A stretch of 64,000 bases of DNA from Phaeospirillum sp. (GCA_030824585.1 JAVBXM010000165.1:19693-83692), one strand, 5' to 3'; counted from the first letter of the stretch, positions 18,533 through 29,128 are shown. The notes: generated from the letters alone by a model not told the origin. A program made the numbers and translations.

Positions 18533-18937
18533 TTATGGGAGAGAAGCCGCCCCACGGGCCAGCAAGGCCTCGATCCATCGGACATGCGTCCGTCCGTCGC
18601 GGAATTCAGGCTGCTGGATGACGGTCTTGAGGAAGGGAATGGTGGTCTGGATGCCCTCGACGGATATGCCGTCAAGGGCGGTCTCCATTCGGGCGATCGC
18701 CGCCCCCCGCGTCTCCGCGTGAACGATGATCTTGGCCAGCATCGAATCGTAATACGGCGGGACCAGATAGCCGGCATAGCAGTGGGTGTCCACCCGAAGC
18801 CCACCTTGCTCCGGGATAATCCAGGTCCGGATCCGACCGGGACTGGGACGAAATCCCTGATCGGCCGCCTCGGCGTTGACGCGACACTCGATGGAGTGTC
18901 CACGGGGCTGAATATCGGCTTGGCCGAAGCTTAAAGC
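18533..18937 (-). pseudogene. Biotin carboxylase C-terminal remnant (N-terminal ATP-grasp region absent)
   Basis: LSFGQADIQPRGHSIECRVNAEAADQGFRPSPGRIRTWIIPEQGGLRVDTHCYAGYLVPPYYDSMLAKIIVHAETRGAAIARMETAL equals the C-terminal region of AccC; homology stops next to the livH start. Confidence 0.8.
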
Positions 18938-18958
18938 CAACACGGGGGAAGACGTATC

Positions 18959-19849
18959 GTGGATCTTGGTACATTTCTTCAACTTCTGCTGTTTGGAATT
19001 AGCTGGGGTGCCCTGTACGCGCTGATCGCGACCGGCCTCAATCTGATCTACGGCGTCATGAAGATTCTCAACATCGCGCACGGCGAGCTGCTGATGTTTG
19101 GGGCCTACATCACATTCTGGCTTTTCACGCTCTGGGGAATCAGCCCGATCGTAAGCGTTCCCCTAGCCGCCGTGGTGATGTTCCTGTTCGGAGTCTTCAT
19201 CCACAAGGGGCTGGTCGCCCTGATACAGGCGAAGAATCCGTCGCATGAGGCTTTCGAGAACGCGACGCTTATCATCTTCTTCGGCGTTCTGCTCATCTTG
19301 CAGAATACGGCCCTGCTGATGTGGTCGGCGGATTATCGCATAGTCACTTATATGACCGGGCTGGTTTCGGTGGGGGACATCTCCATCGCCGGCAATCGGC
19401 TGCTAGTGGCGGCGGTCGCTTTCGCTCTCACCGCAGCCATGTATGCCATGATGCGATTTTCACTGTTCGGAAAGGCCATCCGTGCCGTCAGCCAGGATCG
19501 TCCTACGTCGCAGTTGATGGGCATCAACATTGATCGGGTCGGGCTGCTTGGCTTCGGAATAGGGTCGGCCATCGCCGGCGCCGCCGGCGGCCTGGCCAGC
19601 ACGATCTACGTCATCACACCGACGATTGGCCTGCTGTTCACCATCAAAGCCTTCACGGTGATGGTGGTCGGCGGCCTGGGAAGCCAAATCGGGACATTAG
19701 TCGCTGGGGTGTCGCTGGGGATCCTGGAAGCGTTCGCGGGCGTGACGATCGGCTCCGAATACAAGGATGTGGTCGGATACGCCTTACTGATCGCCTTCAT
19801 CGTCTTTAAGCACCGAGGTGCCTCCAGCCGGGGAAGTGAGATAAAATGA
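18959..19849 (+). CDS. livH: Branched-chain amino acid-type ABC permease LivH
   Basis: LLFGISWGALYALIATGLNLIYGVMKILNIAHGELLMFGAYI. Confidence 0.92.
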   Translation: MDLGTFLQLLLFGISWGALYALIATGLNLIYGVMKILNIAHGELLMFGAYITFWLFTLWGISPIVSVPLAAVVMFLFGVFIHKGLVALIQAKNPSHEAFENATLIIFFGVLLILQNTALLMWSADYRIVTYMTGLVSVGDISIAGNRLLVAAVAFALTAAMYAMMRFSLFGKAIRAVSQDRPTSQLMGINIDRVGLLGFGIGSAIAGAAGGLASTIYVITPTIGLLFTIKAFTVMVVGGLGSQIGTLVAGVSLGILEAFAGVTIGSEYKDVVGYALLIAFIVFKHRGASSRGSEIK

Positions 19850-20796
19850 GCGGAAAATATCTTGTAGTCGCTTCCATTATAATTGCTGCGATTATCTCGC
19901 TGCCAATATGGGGATCATCGTATTACATATCATTCTTAATTAATATGTTTATGTATATAGTGATGGCGTCGAGCTGGAATCTATTCTCAGGCATGACCGG
20001 CTACGCGTCTCTAGGGCAAGGTCTTTTCTTCGGGATCGGCGCGTATGCCTTTGCAGTTTCCACGGTAACGCTGGGACTTCACCCCATCACAGGGTTTCTC
20101 ATGGCGGCGGTCTTCGCGGCCCTGGGGGCCCTGATCCTTGGCCTGACGTTGCTCTCCACCCGGATTCGGGTCGCGTATTTCGCGATTGTCATGCTCGGGT
20201 TCAACGAGATCTTCAAGACCCTGGTCGCCAACACTAAGTCGCTCGGATCTTCATACGGCTTAACCCTGCCAGCCTTGTCGAGCAGCCTGATCGCCTATTA
20301 CTTCCTTCTTGGTCTATCCATCTTCGTCGTGGCGGCGGGAACGATGATCGCGCGGCACCCACTGGGCCTCGGCTTGCGGGCCATCGTCGCCGACGAAGTG
20401 GCCGCCGAGGTCAGCGGCATGAACACCGCGGGGCATAAGATCGGCATGTTCGTCCTGAGCGGCACGCTGATCAGCCTGTGCGGCGGCATGATCGCCTGGT
20501 ACTGGAGTTATATCGACCCCTTCATGGCGTTTGATCTGGCGCTGTCCTTCGAGATGCTGGTCATGGCCGTGTTCGGCGGCATCGGAACCGTCCTGGGGCC
20601 GGTTCTGGGGGCTGTTTTCATCTGCCTCGTGAAGGAGGTGCTGTCGACCAGCATCCCTCATCTCCACACCATCGTCTTTGGCGTCTTGGTCCTGGGACTG
20701 ATCATCTGGCGTCCCGGCGGCTTGATCCAGGTGGTTGATACCGTGGCGGCGCGTTTCCGGCGTGCCCGCGAGGCAATCGAGGAGGAGGCGCGATGA
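19846..20796 (+). CDS. livM: ABC permease LivM
   Basis: MASSWNLFSGMTGYASLGQGLFFGIGAYAFA; 4-nt overlap with livH. Confidence 0.92.
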   Translation: MSGKYLVVASIIIAAIISLPIWGSSYYISFLINMFMYIVMASSWNLFSGMTGYASLGQGLFFGIGAYAFAVSTVTLGLHPITGFLMAAVFAALGALILGLTLLSTRIRVAYFAIVMLGFNEIFKTLVANTKSLGSSYGLTLPALSSSLIAYYFLLGLSIFVVAAGTMIARHPLGLGLRAIVADEVAAEVSGMNTAGHKIGMFVLSGTLISLCGGMIAWYWSYIDPFMAFDLALSFEMLVMAVFGGIGTVLGPVLGAVFICLVKEVLSTSIPHLHTIVFGVLVLGLIIWRPGGLIQVVDTVAARFRRAREAIEEEAR

Positions 20797-21545
20797 CCGA
20801 CGAAGTTCTGGACGTCAGGAACCTTTCGATCAATTTCGGTGGAGTCATGGCACTGCGGGATGTCAGCTTCCGGATCGAACCGGGGCGAATCATCGGCATC
20901 ATGGGGCCGAATGGCGCCGGCAAGACCACGCTTTTCAATCTCGTCTCCGGGGTCTATCGGCCCACATCCGGGAGCATCCGCTTTGGCGGCAGACAATTGG
21001 CGGGGCTGAAGCCGTGGAAGGTCTGTCGGTCAGGCATCGGTCGGACGTTCCAGAGCGGACGGCCCTTCACCAATCTCACGGCACTGGAGAATGTGCTGGT
21101 GGGGCTTCGTTATGGCAAGCCGGGCGAGATCCTCGGCGGCAAGGATGCGCACCGGGAAGCCCAGAGAATTCTCGGGTTCGTCGGTCTGGACGGCCATGGC
21201 GACCGCCATGTGTCCCAACTGAACCTCATGGAACGCAAGATCGTTGAATTGGCGCGGGTGCTGGCGACCCGGCCCAAGGTTCTTCTCCTCGATGAACTCC
21301 TCGCGGGCCTTAATCCCATGGACCTGGCACCGGCCATTCATGTGATCCGCAAAGTAAGGGACGAGATGGGAATCTCTGTGGTTTGGATCGAGCACATCAT
21401 GAAGGTCCTGATGGAAACCTGCGAGCACTTGATCGTGCTGCATCATGGGGAAAAGCTGGCCGAGGGGACCCCGGCGGAAATCGCGACCGACACCGTCGTG
21501 GCGGAAGCCTATTTCGGCAAGAAGGGGGGACGCGGCTTTGTCTGA
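20793..21545 (+). CDS. livG: ABC ATP-binding protein LivG
   Basis: MGPNGAGKTTLFNLVSG (Walker A), LLDELLAGLNP. Confidence 0.92.
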   Translation: MTDEVLDVRNLSINFGGVMALRDVSFRIEPGRIIGIMGPNGAGKTTLFNLVSGVYRPTSGSIRFGGRQLAGLKPWKVCRSGIGRTFQSGRPFTNLTALENVLVGLRYGKPGEILGGKDAHREAQRILGFVGLDGHGDRHVSQLNLMERKIVELARVLATRPKVLLLDELLAGLNPMDLAPAIHVIRKVRDEMGISVVWIEHIMKVLMETCEHLIVLHHGEKLAEGTPAEIATDTVVAEAYFGKKGGRGFV

Positions 21546-22251
21546 TCTGCTGAAGATTGATGCCATCGACGTTTCCTATGGAGACGTGCAGGTCATCAAC
21601 AGCCTGTCCTTGACTGTGCCGCAGGGAGAAATCGTTGCCCTGTTCGGAGGCAACGGCGCCGGTAAGACGACGACGCTCCGTGCCGTATCGGGTTTGGTAA
21701 AACCCCGTTCAGGTGGAATCCAGTTTTGCGGCAACGAGATTTCACGGATGCCGGCCCATACCTTGCCGGAGCTTGGTTTGACCCACGTTCCGGAAGGTCG
21801 CCATGTTTTCCCGCACATGACCGTGAGGGAGAATCTGGAATTGGGCGCCTACACACCCAGGGTCCGAGGCCGGATGCGCCAGAACATGGAGGCGGTCTTT
21901 GACCTGTTTCCCGTTCTCAAGTCGCGAAGCAACAGCCCCGCCGGGGTCCTGAGCGGTGGGCAACAGCAGATGGTGGCTATCGGAAGGGGATTGATGGCCG
22001 AGCCGAAATTGCTGCTGCTGGACGAGCCCTCTTTGGGACTGGCGCCAGCCATCGTCGATACGATGTTCGAGACGATCAAGCGGATCAGGGACCTTGGCGT
22101 CACGGTGCTGCTGGTGGAGCAGAATCTATGGGAATCAGTCGCTATTGCCGACCGCTATTACCTGATGGCGACGGGGCGGATGGTGTCTTGTGGCTTGCCC
22201 CAGGATCTTGCGGCGGATGAGGCCTTTCAGAAGGCCTATCTCGGCATCTGA
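21538..22251 (+). CDS. livF: ABC ATP-binding protein LivF (TTG start proposed)
   Basis: FGGNGAGKTTTLRAVSGL; LSGGQQQMVAIGRGLMAEPKLLLLDEPSLGLAP; TTG at 21538 overlaps the livG stop. Confidence 0.9.
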   Translation: MSDLLKIDAIDVSYGDVQVINSLSLTVPQGEIVALFGGNGAGKTTTLRAVSGLVKPRSGGIQFCGNEISRMPAHTLPELGLTHVPEGRHVFPHMTVRENLELGAYTPRVRGRMRQNMEAVFDLFPVLKSRSNSPAGVLSGGQQQMVAIGRGLMAEPKLLLLDEPSLGLAPAIVDTMFETIKRIRDLGVTVLLVEQNLWESVAIADRYYLMATGRMVSCGLPQDLAADEAFQKAYLGI

Positions 22252-22261
22252 AATTTCTGGG

Positions 22262-23029
22262 ATGGAGGTGCACATGCGATTGTCGGGGAAGGTGGCCATC
22301 GTCACTGGTGGCGGGAATGGCATCGGCTGGCGGTACGCCGAGAGGCTGGCCGCCGAAGGGGCAAGGCTTGTCATCGCGGAGATCGACGAGGCGGCAGGTC
22401 GCGAGGCGGCACGCCGGATCAATGCCGCCGGCGGCCAGGCCATCGCGGTACGGACGGATGTCAGTTCCGAACCGGACACTCTCGGCGTAGCAAGAGCGGC
22501 GATCGAGGCGTTCGGCGGAATCGATATTCTCGTCAACAACGCCGCGCTGTTCGCCAACATCTCCGTGAAGCCCGTCGAGGAGCTCGGTGTCTCGGAATGG
22601 GACCGGGTCATGGCCGTCAACCTGCGGGGCACGTTCCTGATGGCGCGGGCCGTCCTGCCGAGCATGAAGGCTTGCGGAAGCGGTAAGATCGTCAATATCT
22701 CCTCGAATACCGTGTTCAGCGGTGGCCCCAGCATGTCCCATTACGTGGCGTCAAAGGCCGGAGTCATCGGCTTGACCCGCTCTTTGGCGCGTGAAGTCGG
22801 CCCATTCGGTATCTGCGTCAACGTCATTACTCCCGGACTGACCGACACCGCCGCGGCGGAGCAGACCATCTCCAAAGACCGGTTCGACGTCGTGGTTGGC
22901 GCCCGATCAATCCGGCGCCGGCAAGCTCCCGACGACCTTGCCGGCACGGTCGTCTTCCTGTGCTCCGCGGACAGCGATTTCATTACCGGCCAGATCATCA
23001 ACGTGGATGGCGGCCACATTCTTCATTGA
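22262..23029 (+). CDS. SDR-family oxidoreductase
   Basis: KVAIVTGGGNGIGW, NNAALFAN, SHYVASKAGVIGLTRSLA. Confidence 0.9.
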   Translation: MEVHMRLSGKVAIVTGGGNGIGWRYAERLAAEGARLVIAEIDEAAGREAARRINAAGGQAIAVRTDVSSEPDTLGVARAAIEAFGGIDILVNNAALFANISVKPVEELGVSEWDRVMAVNLRGTFLMARAVLPSMKACGSGKIVNISSNTVFSGGPSMSHYVASKAGVIGLTRSLAREVGPFGICVNVITPGLTDTAAAEQTISKDRFDVVVGARSIRRRQAPDDLAGTVVFLCSADSDFITGQIINVDGGHILH

Positions 23030-23056
23030 CCCAAAGGGGCGATCCGGGAGAGTCAG

Positions 23057-24553
23057 ATGGCAGGTTCTGATTGCGCGTCCGTTCGACGCCGGGCCTTGGG
23101 CGCCGGCAACTTCCTTGGACAATATATCGAAGGGGAATGGCGCCCCGGTCGCAGTGGAAGGGTGTTCGAGGATCAAGATCCCTTTTCCGGAGACGTCGTG
23201 GCCGAACTGGCCTTGGCCTCGGTCACCGATCTGGACGACGCGTATCAGGCCGCCGCCAGGGCCCAGCCCGCTTGGGAGCGTACGCTTCCATCGGAGAGAG
23301 CCAGAATCCTTCGCAACGTGGTGTCTGTACTGGAGGCGCGAAAGGACGAAATTGTCTCTTGGCTGATCCAGGAAACCGGCAGCACCCGTATCAAGGCGGA
23401 GTTGGAGTGGCGCTCGGTTCAGGCACAGGCCATCGAGGCGGCATCGCTGCCCCACCGTATGGACGGACGTATCTTGCCCATCGACGTTCCGGGAAAGGAA
23501 AGTCGCGTCTATCGCCGGCCAGTGGGCGTGGTTGGGGTCATCAGTCCCTGGAACTGGCCGATGACCCTATCCCACCGCTCGCTGTCGGCGGCCGTGGCTC
23601 TCGGCAACGCAGTCGTCCTGAAGCCGGCGGACGACACCCCGGTAAGCGGCGGCCTTCTCCTCGCTCAGATTTACGAAGAGGCGGGGCTCCCTCCGGGCCT
23701 TCTGAATGTCGTGGTGGGAGCGGTCGAGGAAATCGGCGACGCTTTCACCCTGCACCCTGTGCCGCGCGTCATCTCCTTCACCGGCTCGACTCTGGTGGGC
23801 CGGAGGATTGCCCGCCTCGCTGTGGAGGGGCGCATCAAGAAAGTGGCGCTGGAACTTGGGGGCAATGCCCCCTTGGTCGTTCTTGATGACGCGGACCTCG
23901 ATCAAGCGGTCAAAGCGGCGGTTTTCGGTCGTTTCTTCCACCAAGGTCAAATCTGCATGAGCACCAACCGCGTGATCGTGGACGGAAAAGTCTATGACGA
24001 GTTCGTCGCACGATTTGTCGAACGCGTGCGTGGCCTGAAGGTTGGCGACCCGTCGGAGAGCGATACGATCATCGGCCCGCTGATAAACAAGCGCCAGTTC
24101 GATCGGTTGGTTGCGACGATCGATCAGGCTCGAAGGGATGGGGTGCGGTGTGTGGTTGATGGCGAGGCTGAAGGTTTGGTTCTGCCACCCCACGTTTTCC
24201 GCGATGTGCCCAATGAGTCCCATTTGGCCCAGACCGAGTTGTTCGGGCCGGTCGCCCCCCTTATCCGGGCCGAAAACGAAGCCGATGCGATGAGATTGGC
24301 GAACGCCACCGAGTATGGTCTGAGCAGCGCCGTCTTCGGCCGCGACGAGGAACGAGCGCTCCGGTTCGCCGCGGGCCTGGAGGTTGGGATGACTCATCTG
24401 AACGACACCACCGTGAACGCCGCGGTCAACAATCCGTTCGGAGGTGAAAAGAACAGCGGGCTTGGCCGTTTCGGTGGGGAGTGGAATATCCACGAGTTCA
24501 CCCGAGACCACTGGGTGACGGTTCAGCATCAAATCCGGAGTTATCCATTCTGA
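23057..24553 (+). CDS. Aldehyde dehydrogenase
   Basis: VGVISPWNWPM, VALELGGNAPLVVLDDADLDQ, FFHQGQICMSTNRVIV. Confidence 0.93.
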   Translation: MAGSDCASVRRRALGAGNFLGQYIEGEWRPGRSGRVFEDQDPFSGDVVAELALASVTDLDDAYQAAARAQPAWERTLPSERARILRNVVSVLEARKDEIVSWLIQETGSTRIKAELEWRSVQAQAIEAASLPHRMDGRILPIDVPGKESRVYRRPVGVVGVISPWNWPMTLSHRSLSAAVALGNAVVLKPADDTPVSGGLLLAQIYEEAGLPPGLLNVVVGAVEEIGDAFTLHPVPRVISFTGSTLVGRRIARLAVEGRIKKVALELGGNAPLVVLDDADLDQAVKAAVFGRFFHQGQICMSTNRVIVDGKVYDEFVARFVERVRGLKVGDPSESDTIIGPLINKRQFDRLVATIDQARRDGVRCVVDGEAEGLVLPPHVFRDVPNESHLAQTELFGPVAPLIRAENEADAMRLANATEYGLSSAVFGRDEERALRFAAGLEVGMTHLNDTTVNAAVNNPFGGEKNSGLGRFGGEWNIHEFTRDHWVTVQHQIRSYPF

Positions 24554-24568
24554 CGTCGGAAGGACCTG

Positions 24569-25351
24569 ATGCACGGATCCCCCTTGTTCTCGTTAACCGG
24601 TCAAGTCGCCCTGGTCACTGGAGCCGCCACCGGTCTTGGGCGCGCCATTAGCGAGGCGCTGCTGGAGGCGGGTGCGGATGTCGTGTGCTCGGACAAGGAT
24701 GTGACGCGACTGACGGAGACCGTGGAGCAACTTCGCGCGATCCGCGAAAACGTCATTGGGCTTGGCTGCGACGTGAGCAAGGCTCGCCAGGTGAAGGCTC
24801 TGATCCGCCAAACCCGCGACCGTCTGGGCCGCCTGGATATCCTTTTCAACAACGCCGGGATATCCCAGCGCCGCCCTGCCCGGCTCCATGAAATTTCGGC
24901 GGCCGACTGGAATCGCGTCATGGCCGTGAATCTGCAGGGGGTTTACGCCTGTTCGCGCGAAGCCCTCAAGATCATGATCCGGCAGAAAAGCGGCAAGATC
25001 ATCAACATCGCCTCCATTTGGGGGCTGGTCGGATCCTCCGGCATCAAGCCGCTGCCAGCCTATAATGCGTCGAAGGGGGCCGTGGTCAATCTCACCAGGG
25101 AAATGGGGATTGAATACGCCGCCTATGGAATCAACGTGAACGCCATCTGTCCTGGATTTTTCAGTACGCGTTTGGCGGATGGTGCCTATGACGACCCACG
25201 GTTCGTGCAGGCTCTGCGTGATGCCACGCCAATCCGGCGCATCGGCAAGCCCGAGGAGATCAAAGGGGCGGCGCTTTTCCTGGCGTCTCGAGCTTCCGAT
25301 TTCATGTGCGGACAGATGATCGTGCTCGATGGAGGCGTTCTCGCTCAGTAG
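24569..25351 (+). CDS. SDR-family oxidoreductase
   Basis: QVALVTGAATGLGRAISEALLEAGADVV, LFNNAGISQ, PAYNASKGAVVNLTREM. Confidence 0.92.
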   Translation: MHGSPLFSLTGQVALVTGAATGLGRAISEALLEAGADVVCSDKDVTRLTETVEQLRAIRENVIGLGCDVSKARQVKALIRQTRDRLGRLDILFNNAGISQRRPARLHEISAADWNRVMAVNLQGVYACSREALKIMIRQKSGKIINIASIWGLVGSSGIKPLPAYNASKGAVVNLTREMGIEYAAYGINVNAICPGFFSTRLADGAYDDPRFVQALRDATPIRRIGKPEEIKGAALFLASRASDFMCGQMIVLDGGVLAQ

Positions 25352-25556
25352 ACGGCGGGGTCACGCCCGTTTCGTCGGCGTCTCCTCGCAAGCCTACGCC
25401 CTGGGGCGAAGGGGGGCGTCGTGTGTCCTCGAACTGAACGATTCCACCAATCCACCCCTCGTGCCTTCTCGTTCAAGGCCCGGCTCTCGGCCACGACAGC
25501 CTGCCTGGGCCGCAATCTTGAGCTTGCAATTCTTAACATCTAAGCTTAGATCTGCA

Positions 25557-25571
25557 TTAGGTCTTATCTAA
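25557..25571. promoter_or_regulatory. Candidate GntR/FadR operator TTAGGT-CTT-ATCTAA
   Basis: Near-palindrome just upstream of the GntR gene; related sites at 29153, 29259 and 34348. Confidence 0.45.
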
Positions 25572-25588
25572 TAAGGGGCGACGCCAGC

Positions 25589-26365
25589 GTGACTGAGAAT
25601 TTTGATAGCACGACCGGATCGATCGACGCTCCCATCTTTCTCCCCCTGGGAAGAAAAAAGGCCTACGAGGAAGTCAGCGACGAAATCCGCAAGTTGATCC
25701 ACACCCGTCGGCTACAGCCCTCGCACCGCTTGCCGACGGAAAGGGAGCTGGCGGAGCAGTTCGGGGTCAGCCGCATGGTGGTCCGGGAGGCGATCCGGAC
25801 ACTGGAGCGTTCTGGATTACTGGCGGTCAAGAAGGGCCCTCGGGGTGGCATTTTCGTCACCCAGCAGTATGACCGACCGATAACGGACTCCATCGCCAAT
25901 CTTCTGGCCGGCGGAGGCGCCAGTTTGGCCAATCTTTTTGAGATGCGCCAGCTGATCGAGCCTTTCGCGGCATCACGGGCGGCCGAGCTGGCTTCCACCG
26001 AGGAACTAGACCAATTGGTGGCGCTGCTGCATGAAGCCGACAAAACCAGTGAAAGCCTTCCGGATCTGCGTTCGCATAATATCGAATTCCACCGCACGAT
26101 TCTGCGCATCTGTCGAAACCCCGTCATGGGCATGATCGGTGACGCGGTTCTGACCATTCTGAGTAACCGGATCAGGGGTGTTCTCAGTCCGGATACCTCA
26201 CATCAAGCGCTGGACATGCATCGCAAAATTCTCGAGGCGATGCGCAAGCGCCAGTCGGGAAAGGCTAAGACCCTGATGGAGGAAGATATTCAGGCCACGG
26301 GTCGCCGTTTGGCTGAGTTGGGACCCGAGGCCCTCCGACAGCTGGCTGCCTTTGACGCGGGCTGA
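25589..26365 (+). CDS. GntR/FadR-family transcriptional regulator
   Basis: [56 protein letters not shown] domain. Confidence 0.92.
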   Translation: MTENFDSTTGSIDAPIFLPLGRKKAYEEVSDEIRKLIHTRRLQPSHRLPTERELAEQFGVSRMVVREAIRTLERSGLLAVKKGPRGGIFVTQQYDRPITDSIANLLAGGGASLANLFEMRQLIEPFAASRAAELASTEELDQLVALLHEADKTSESLPDLRSHNIEFHRTILRICRNPVMGMIGDAVLTILSNRIRGVLSPDTSHQALDMHRKILEAMRKRQSGKAKTLMEEDIQATGRRLAELGPEALRQLAAFDAG

Positions 26366-26400
26366 GCGGGATCAGCCGTGCGCGAGTAGCGGGAGAGATC

Positions 26401-27489
26401 ATGACCGGCAGTTCCTTCGGCCATATATTCCGCTACGCCACCTTCGGTGAAAGCCACGGGCCGGCGATCGGGTGCGTTGTCGATGGAGTTCCTCCACGCA
26501 TTCCCCTGAACGAAGCCGATATCCAGTTTTGGCTGGATAAGCGCAAGCCTGGCCAGAATCGCTTCACGACCCCGCGTCGAGAGCCAGATCGGGTGCGAAT
26601 CCTGTCTGGTGTGTTCGAGGGGCTGACCACCGGCACCCCTATCGGACTGCTTATAGAAAATATCGACCAGCGCTCGGGGGATTACGGCGAGATCAAGGAT
26701 AGCTTTCGCCCCGGCCATGCCGACTGGGTCTATCAGCAGAAATACGGCATCCGTGACTATCGCGGCGGCGGGCGCTCCAGTTCTCGGGAAACCGCCATGC
26801 GAGTGGCGGTGGGGGCGGTGGCCCGCCGGATTCTGGCCGTCTTGACGCCTGATGTCCTCATCCGTGGCGCCATGATTCAAATGGGCGCCCATGCCATCGA
26901 CCGTGACGCCTGGGACTGGGATCGTGTCGAATCAAACCCCTTTTGGTGTCCGGATGCACAAGCCGCCAAGGCATGGGAAGTCTGTTTGGACGGAGTCCGC
27001 AAGGCCGGGTCTTCCGTTGGCGGGGTCATCGAGGTGGTGGCGTCGGGCGTTCCGATAGGTCTGGGGGCGCCAGTCTACGACAAATTGGATGCCGATCTGG
27101 CCAAGGCGATGATGAGTATCAACGCGGTCAAGGGAGTGGAGATCGGCGCCGGTTTCGAGGCGGCCTGCCTTTCGGGTGAGAGCAACGCCGACGAGATGCG
27201 CATGGGCGGCGACGGGCGCCCCATGTTCCTCTCCAATAATGCCGGCGGTATCCTGGGCGGCATCTCGACCGGGCAGGATGTGGTGGTCCGGCTTGCGGTG
27301 AAGCCGACCAGTTCCATCCTGACGCCAAGGAAAAGCATCAACCTTCGAGGCGAAGAGGTGGATATTTCCACCAAGGGCCGCCACGACCCCTGTGTTGCCA
27401 TCCGCGCTGTGCCGGTGGCTGAGGCGATGATGGCGGTGACGTTAACCGACCATCTGCTCCGGCATCGAGCGTTGAACCGCCGCTCTTGA
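26401..27489 (+). CDS. aroC: Chorismate synthase
   Basis: [32 protein letters not shown]...[24 protein letters not shown]. Confidence 0.95.
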   Translation: MTGSSFGHIFRYATFGESHGPAIGCVVDGVPPRIPLNEADIQFWLDKRKPGQNRFTTPRREPDRVRILSGVFEGLTTGTPIGLLIENIDQRSGDYGEIKDSFRPGHADWVYQQKYGIRDYRGGGRSSSRETAMRVAVGAVARRILAVLTPDVLIRGAMIQMGAHAIDRDAWDWDRVESNPFWCPDAQAAKAWEVCLDGVRKAGSSVGGVIEVVASGVPIGLGAPVYDKLDADLAKAMMSINAVKGVEIGAGFEAACLSGESNADEMRMGGDGRPMFLSNNAGGILGGISTGQDVVVRLAVKPTSSILTPRKSINLRGEEVDISTKGRHDPCVAIRAVPVAEAMMAVTLTDHLLRHRALNRRS

Positions 27490-27492
27490 ACG

Positions 27493-28596
27493 TCAGAACA
27501 GATGGCCGCTCCGGCTGGCTTTCGTTTGTAGATAGGCGCCGTTATGCCGGTTGGATGGAAAGATATGAGGAACTCGTTCGGTGACATCGATCCCGAACCG
27601 CCTTACCGCATCGACCTTCTTGGGATTGTTGGTCATGAGCCGAATGCTCGTGACTCCCATGAGGCCAAGTATTTGAGCTGCCGGAATATAGCTGCGCTCA
27701 TCCTCCTCGTACCCTAATTGCAGGTTGGCATCGATCGTGTCAAAACCCCGGTCCTGAAGCCGATAGGCCCGGAGCTTATTGGTCAACCCGATGCCTCTTC
27801 CCTCCTGGGCGAGATAGAGCAGCACGCCCTGGCCGTGCCGTGCGATCTCGGCGACGGCTCCCCTTAGCTGCTCTCCGCAATCGCAACGCAGGGAGCCCAG
27901 CAAGTCCCCGGTGAAACATTCGGAATGCATCCGAGTGAGGATGGATTGGCCTGTGTCGATCCGACCGATGACGATGGCGAGGTGCTCTTCCCCGCCCCCA
28001 AATGCCCGGAAAACGATGGTGCGGGCCGGGCCGACACCAGGAATTGTCACGGGAACGTTCTTCCGCTTGATAAGTGGCGCACAGTCGTGATCAGGAAAAA
28101 CATCCGATGCGGCGATCGCGGGGATCGGTTCGGGAAGTGGCGGGCTTGCGGGTGTCAGTATGATCGCCGGCAGCAATCCCGCTTGCTTGGTCAAAGCGAT
28201 GCAGGCTTGGTCAAGCGGATGGGACGGGAGGACTCTCAGCTTCGGCAGGACCAGTCCGGGAGAAGCGTCCGCCGACGGGTCGATCAGGGATGTGATGATT
28301 TGAGCATTCAGCCCCTCTGGATATGCGATCCGGATGATGTCCCTGCCGGACCGGGGCAGCCCCACCGCGGCGCCTCGGTGCCCTGAAATGGCCAGCACGG
28401 TGTCTTCGGGCGCGTGGCTCTGAAGTCGGGCCAGCATGTCGTGGCGGATTGTCTCGCACGCCAGGATGGTTGCCGAGGCTTCCGCGGAATGGACCAAGAC
28501 GGGCTGACCGCGACGCAGGAATTCGACGGCGGTGCTCAGATTCCGCCGCTGCCGGTTTGTAAGGGCATAGTCATGAGGCGGTATGGGAGAATGCAT
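27493..28596 (-). CDS. ribA: GTP cyclohydrolase II with N-terminal extension; Zn cysteines intact
   Basis: MHSECFTGDLLGSLRCDCGEQLRGAV...LAQEGRGIGLTNKLRAYRLQDRGFDTIDANLQLGYEEDERSY...MTNNPKKV. Confidence 0.93.
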   Translation of the reverse strand: MHSPIPPHDYALTNRQRRNLSTAVEFLRRGQPVLVHSAEASATILACETIRHDMLARLQSHAPEDTVLAISGHRGAAVGLPRSGRDIIRIAYPEGLNAQIITSLIDPSADASPGLVLPKLRVLPSHPLDQACIALTKQAGLLPAIILTPASPPLPEPIPAIAASDVFPDHDCAPLIKRKNVPVTIPGVGPARTIVFRAFGGGEEHLAIVIGRIDTGQSILTRMHSECFTGDLLGSLRCDCGEQLRGAVAEIARHGQGVLLYLAQEGRGIGLTNKLRAYRLQDRGFDTIDANLQLGYEEDERSYIPAAQILGLMGVTSIRLMTNNPKKVDAVRRFGIDVTERVPHIFPSNRHNGAYLQTKASRSGHLF

Positions 28597-28612
28597 TTCT
28601 CGATCCACGTGG

Positions 28613-29128
28613 CTACAATCTGAAGAAGGAAGGCATCTCCAGGGCATAGAGCCGGAGCCAAGGCGTGATGAAATCAAGATTTGCCCCATCCTTGAAGTAG
28701 TCCTGGGAAACCCATTTCAGATCCATGACCTCCATTGGATCGGGGCTTATGTCGCCCTGATGGTAGCCATGAAAAAGATGCACGTACTCGTTCTCGACAA
28801 GACCGTTCCCCACCTCCGTCTGGTAGCGGAAGAAGCCGACGCAGGCCAGTTCGACGTGAATGTTCAATTCCTCGTGGAGGCGTCGTTTGGCGGCCTGTTG
28901 CGTATTCTCCTGCGGGCGTGGGTGGCCGCAGCATGAGTTGGCCCACAGTCCGCCACAATGATATTTCCCAAGTTGCCGCCGCTGTAGCAGCAGGTTGCCC
29001 CGTCCATCCCCGATCATGATCGAGAATGCGCGATGCAGGGCCCCTTGTCGATGCGCGGCGAGCTTTTCCATGCTGCCGACGGGGAGGTCCTCTTCGTCGA
29101 CGATGATGACGGCTTCGGGCGCGGTCAT
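28613..29128 (-). CDS. idi: Isopentenyl-diphosphate delta-isomerase (type 1)
   Basis: HRAFSIMIGDGRGNLLLQRRQLGKYHCGGLWANSCCGHPRPQENTQQAAKRRLHEELNI; Nudix-like IDI motifs. Confidence 0.92.
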   Translation of the reverse strand: MTAPEAVIIVDEEDLPVGSMEKLAAHRQGALHRAFSIMIGDGRGNLLLQRRQLGKYHCGGLWANSCCGHPRPQENTQQAAKRRLHEELNIHVELACVGFFRYQTEVGNGLVENEYVHLFHGYHQGDISPDPMEVMDLKWVSQDYFKDGANLDFITPWLRLYALEMPSFFRL

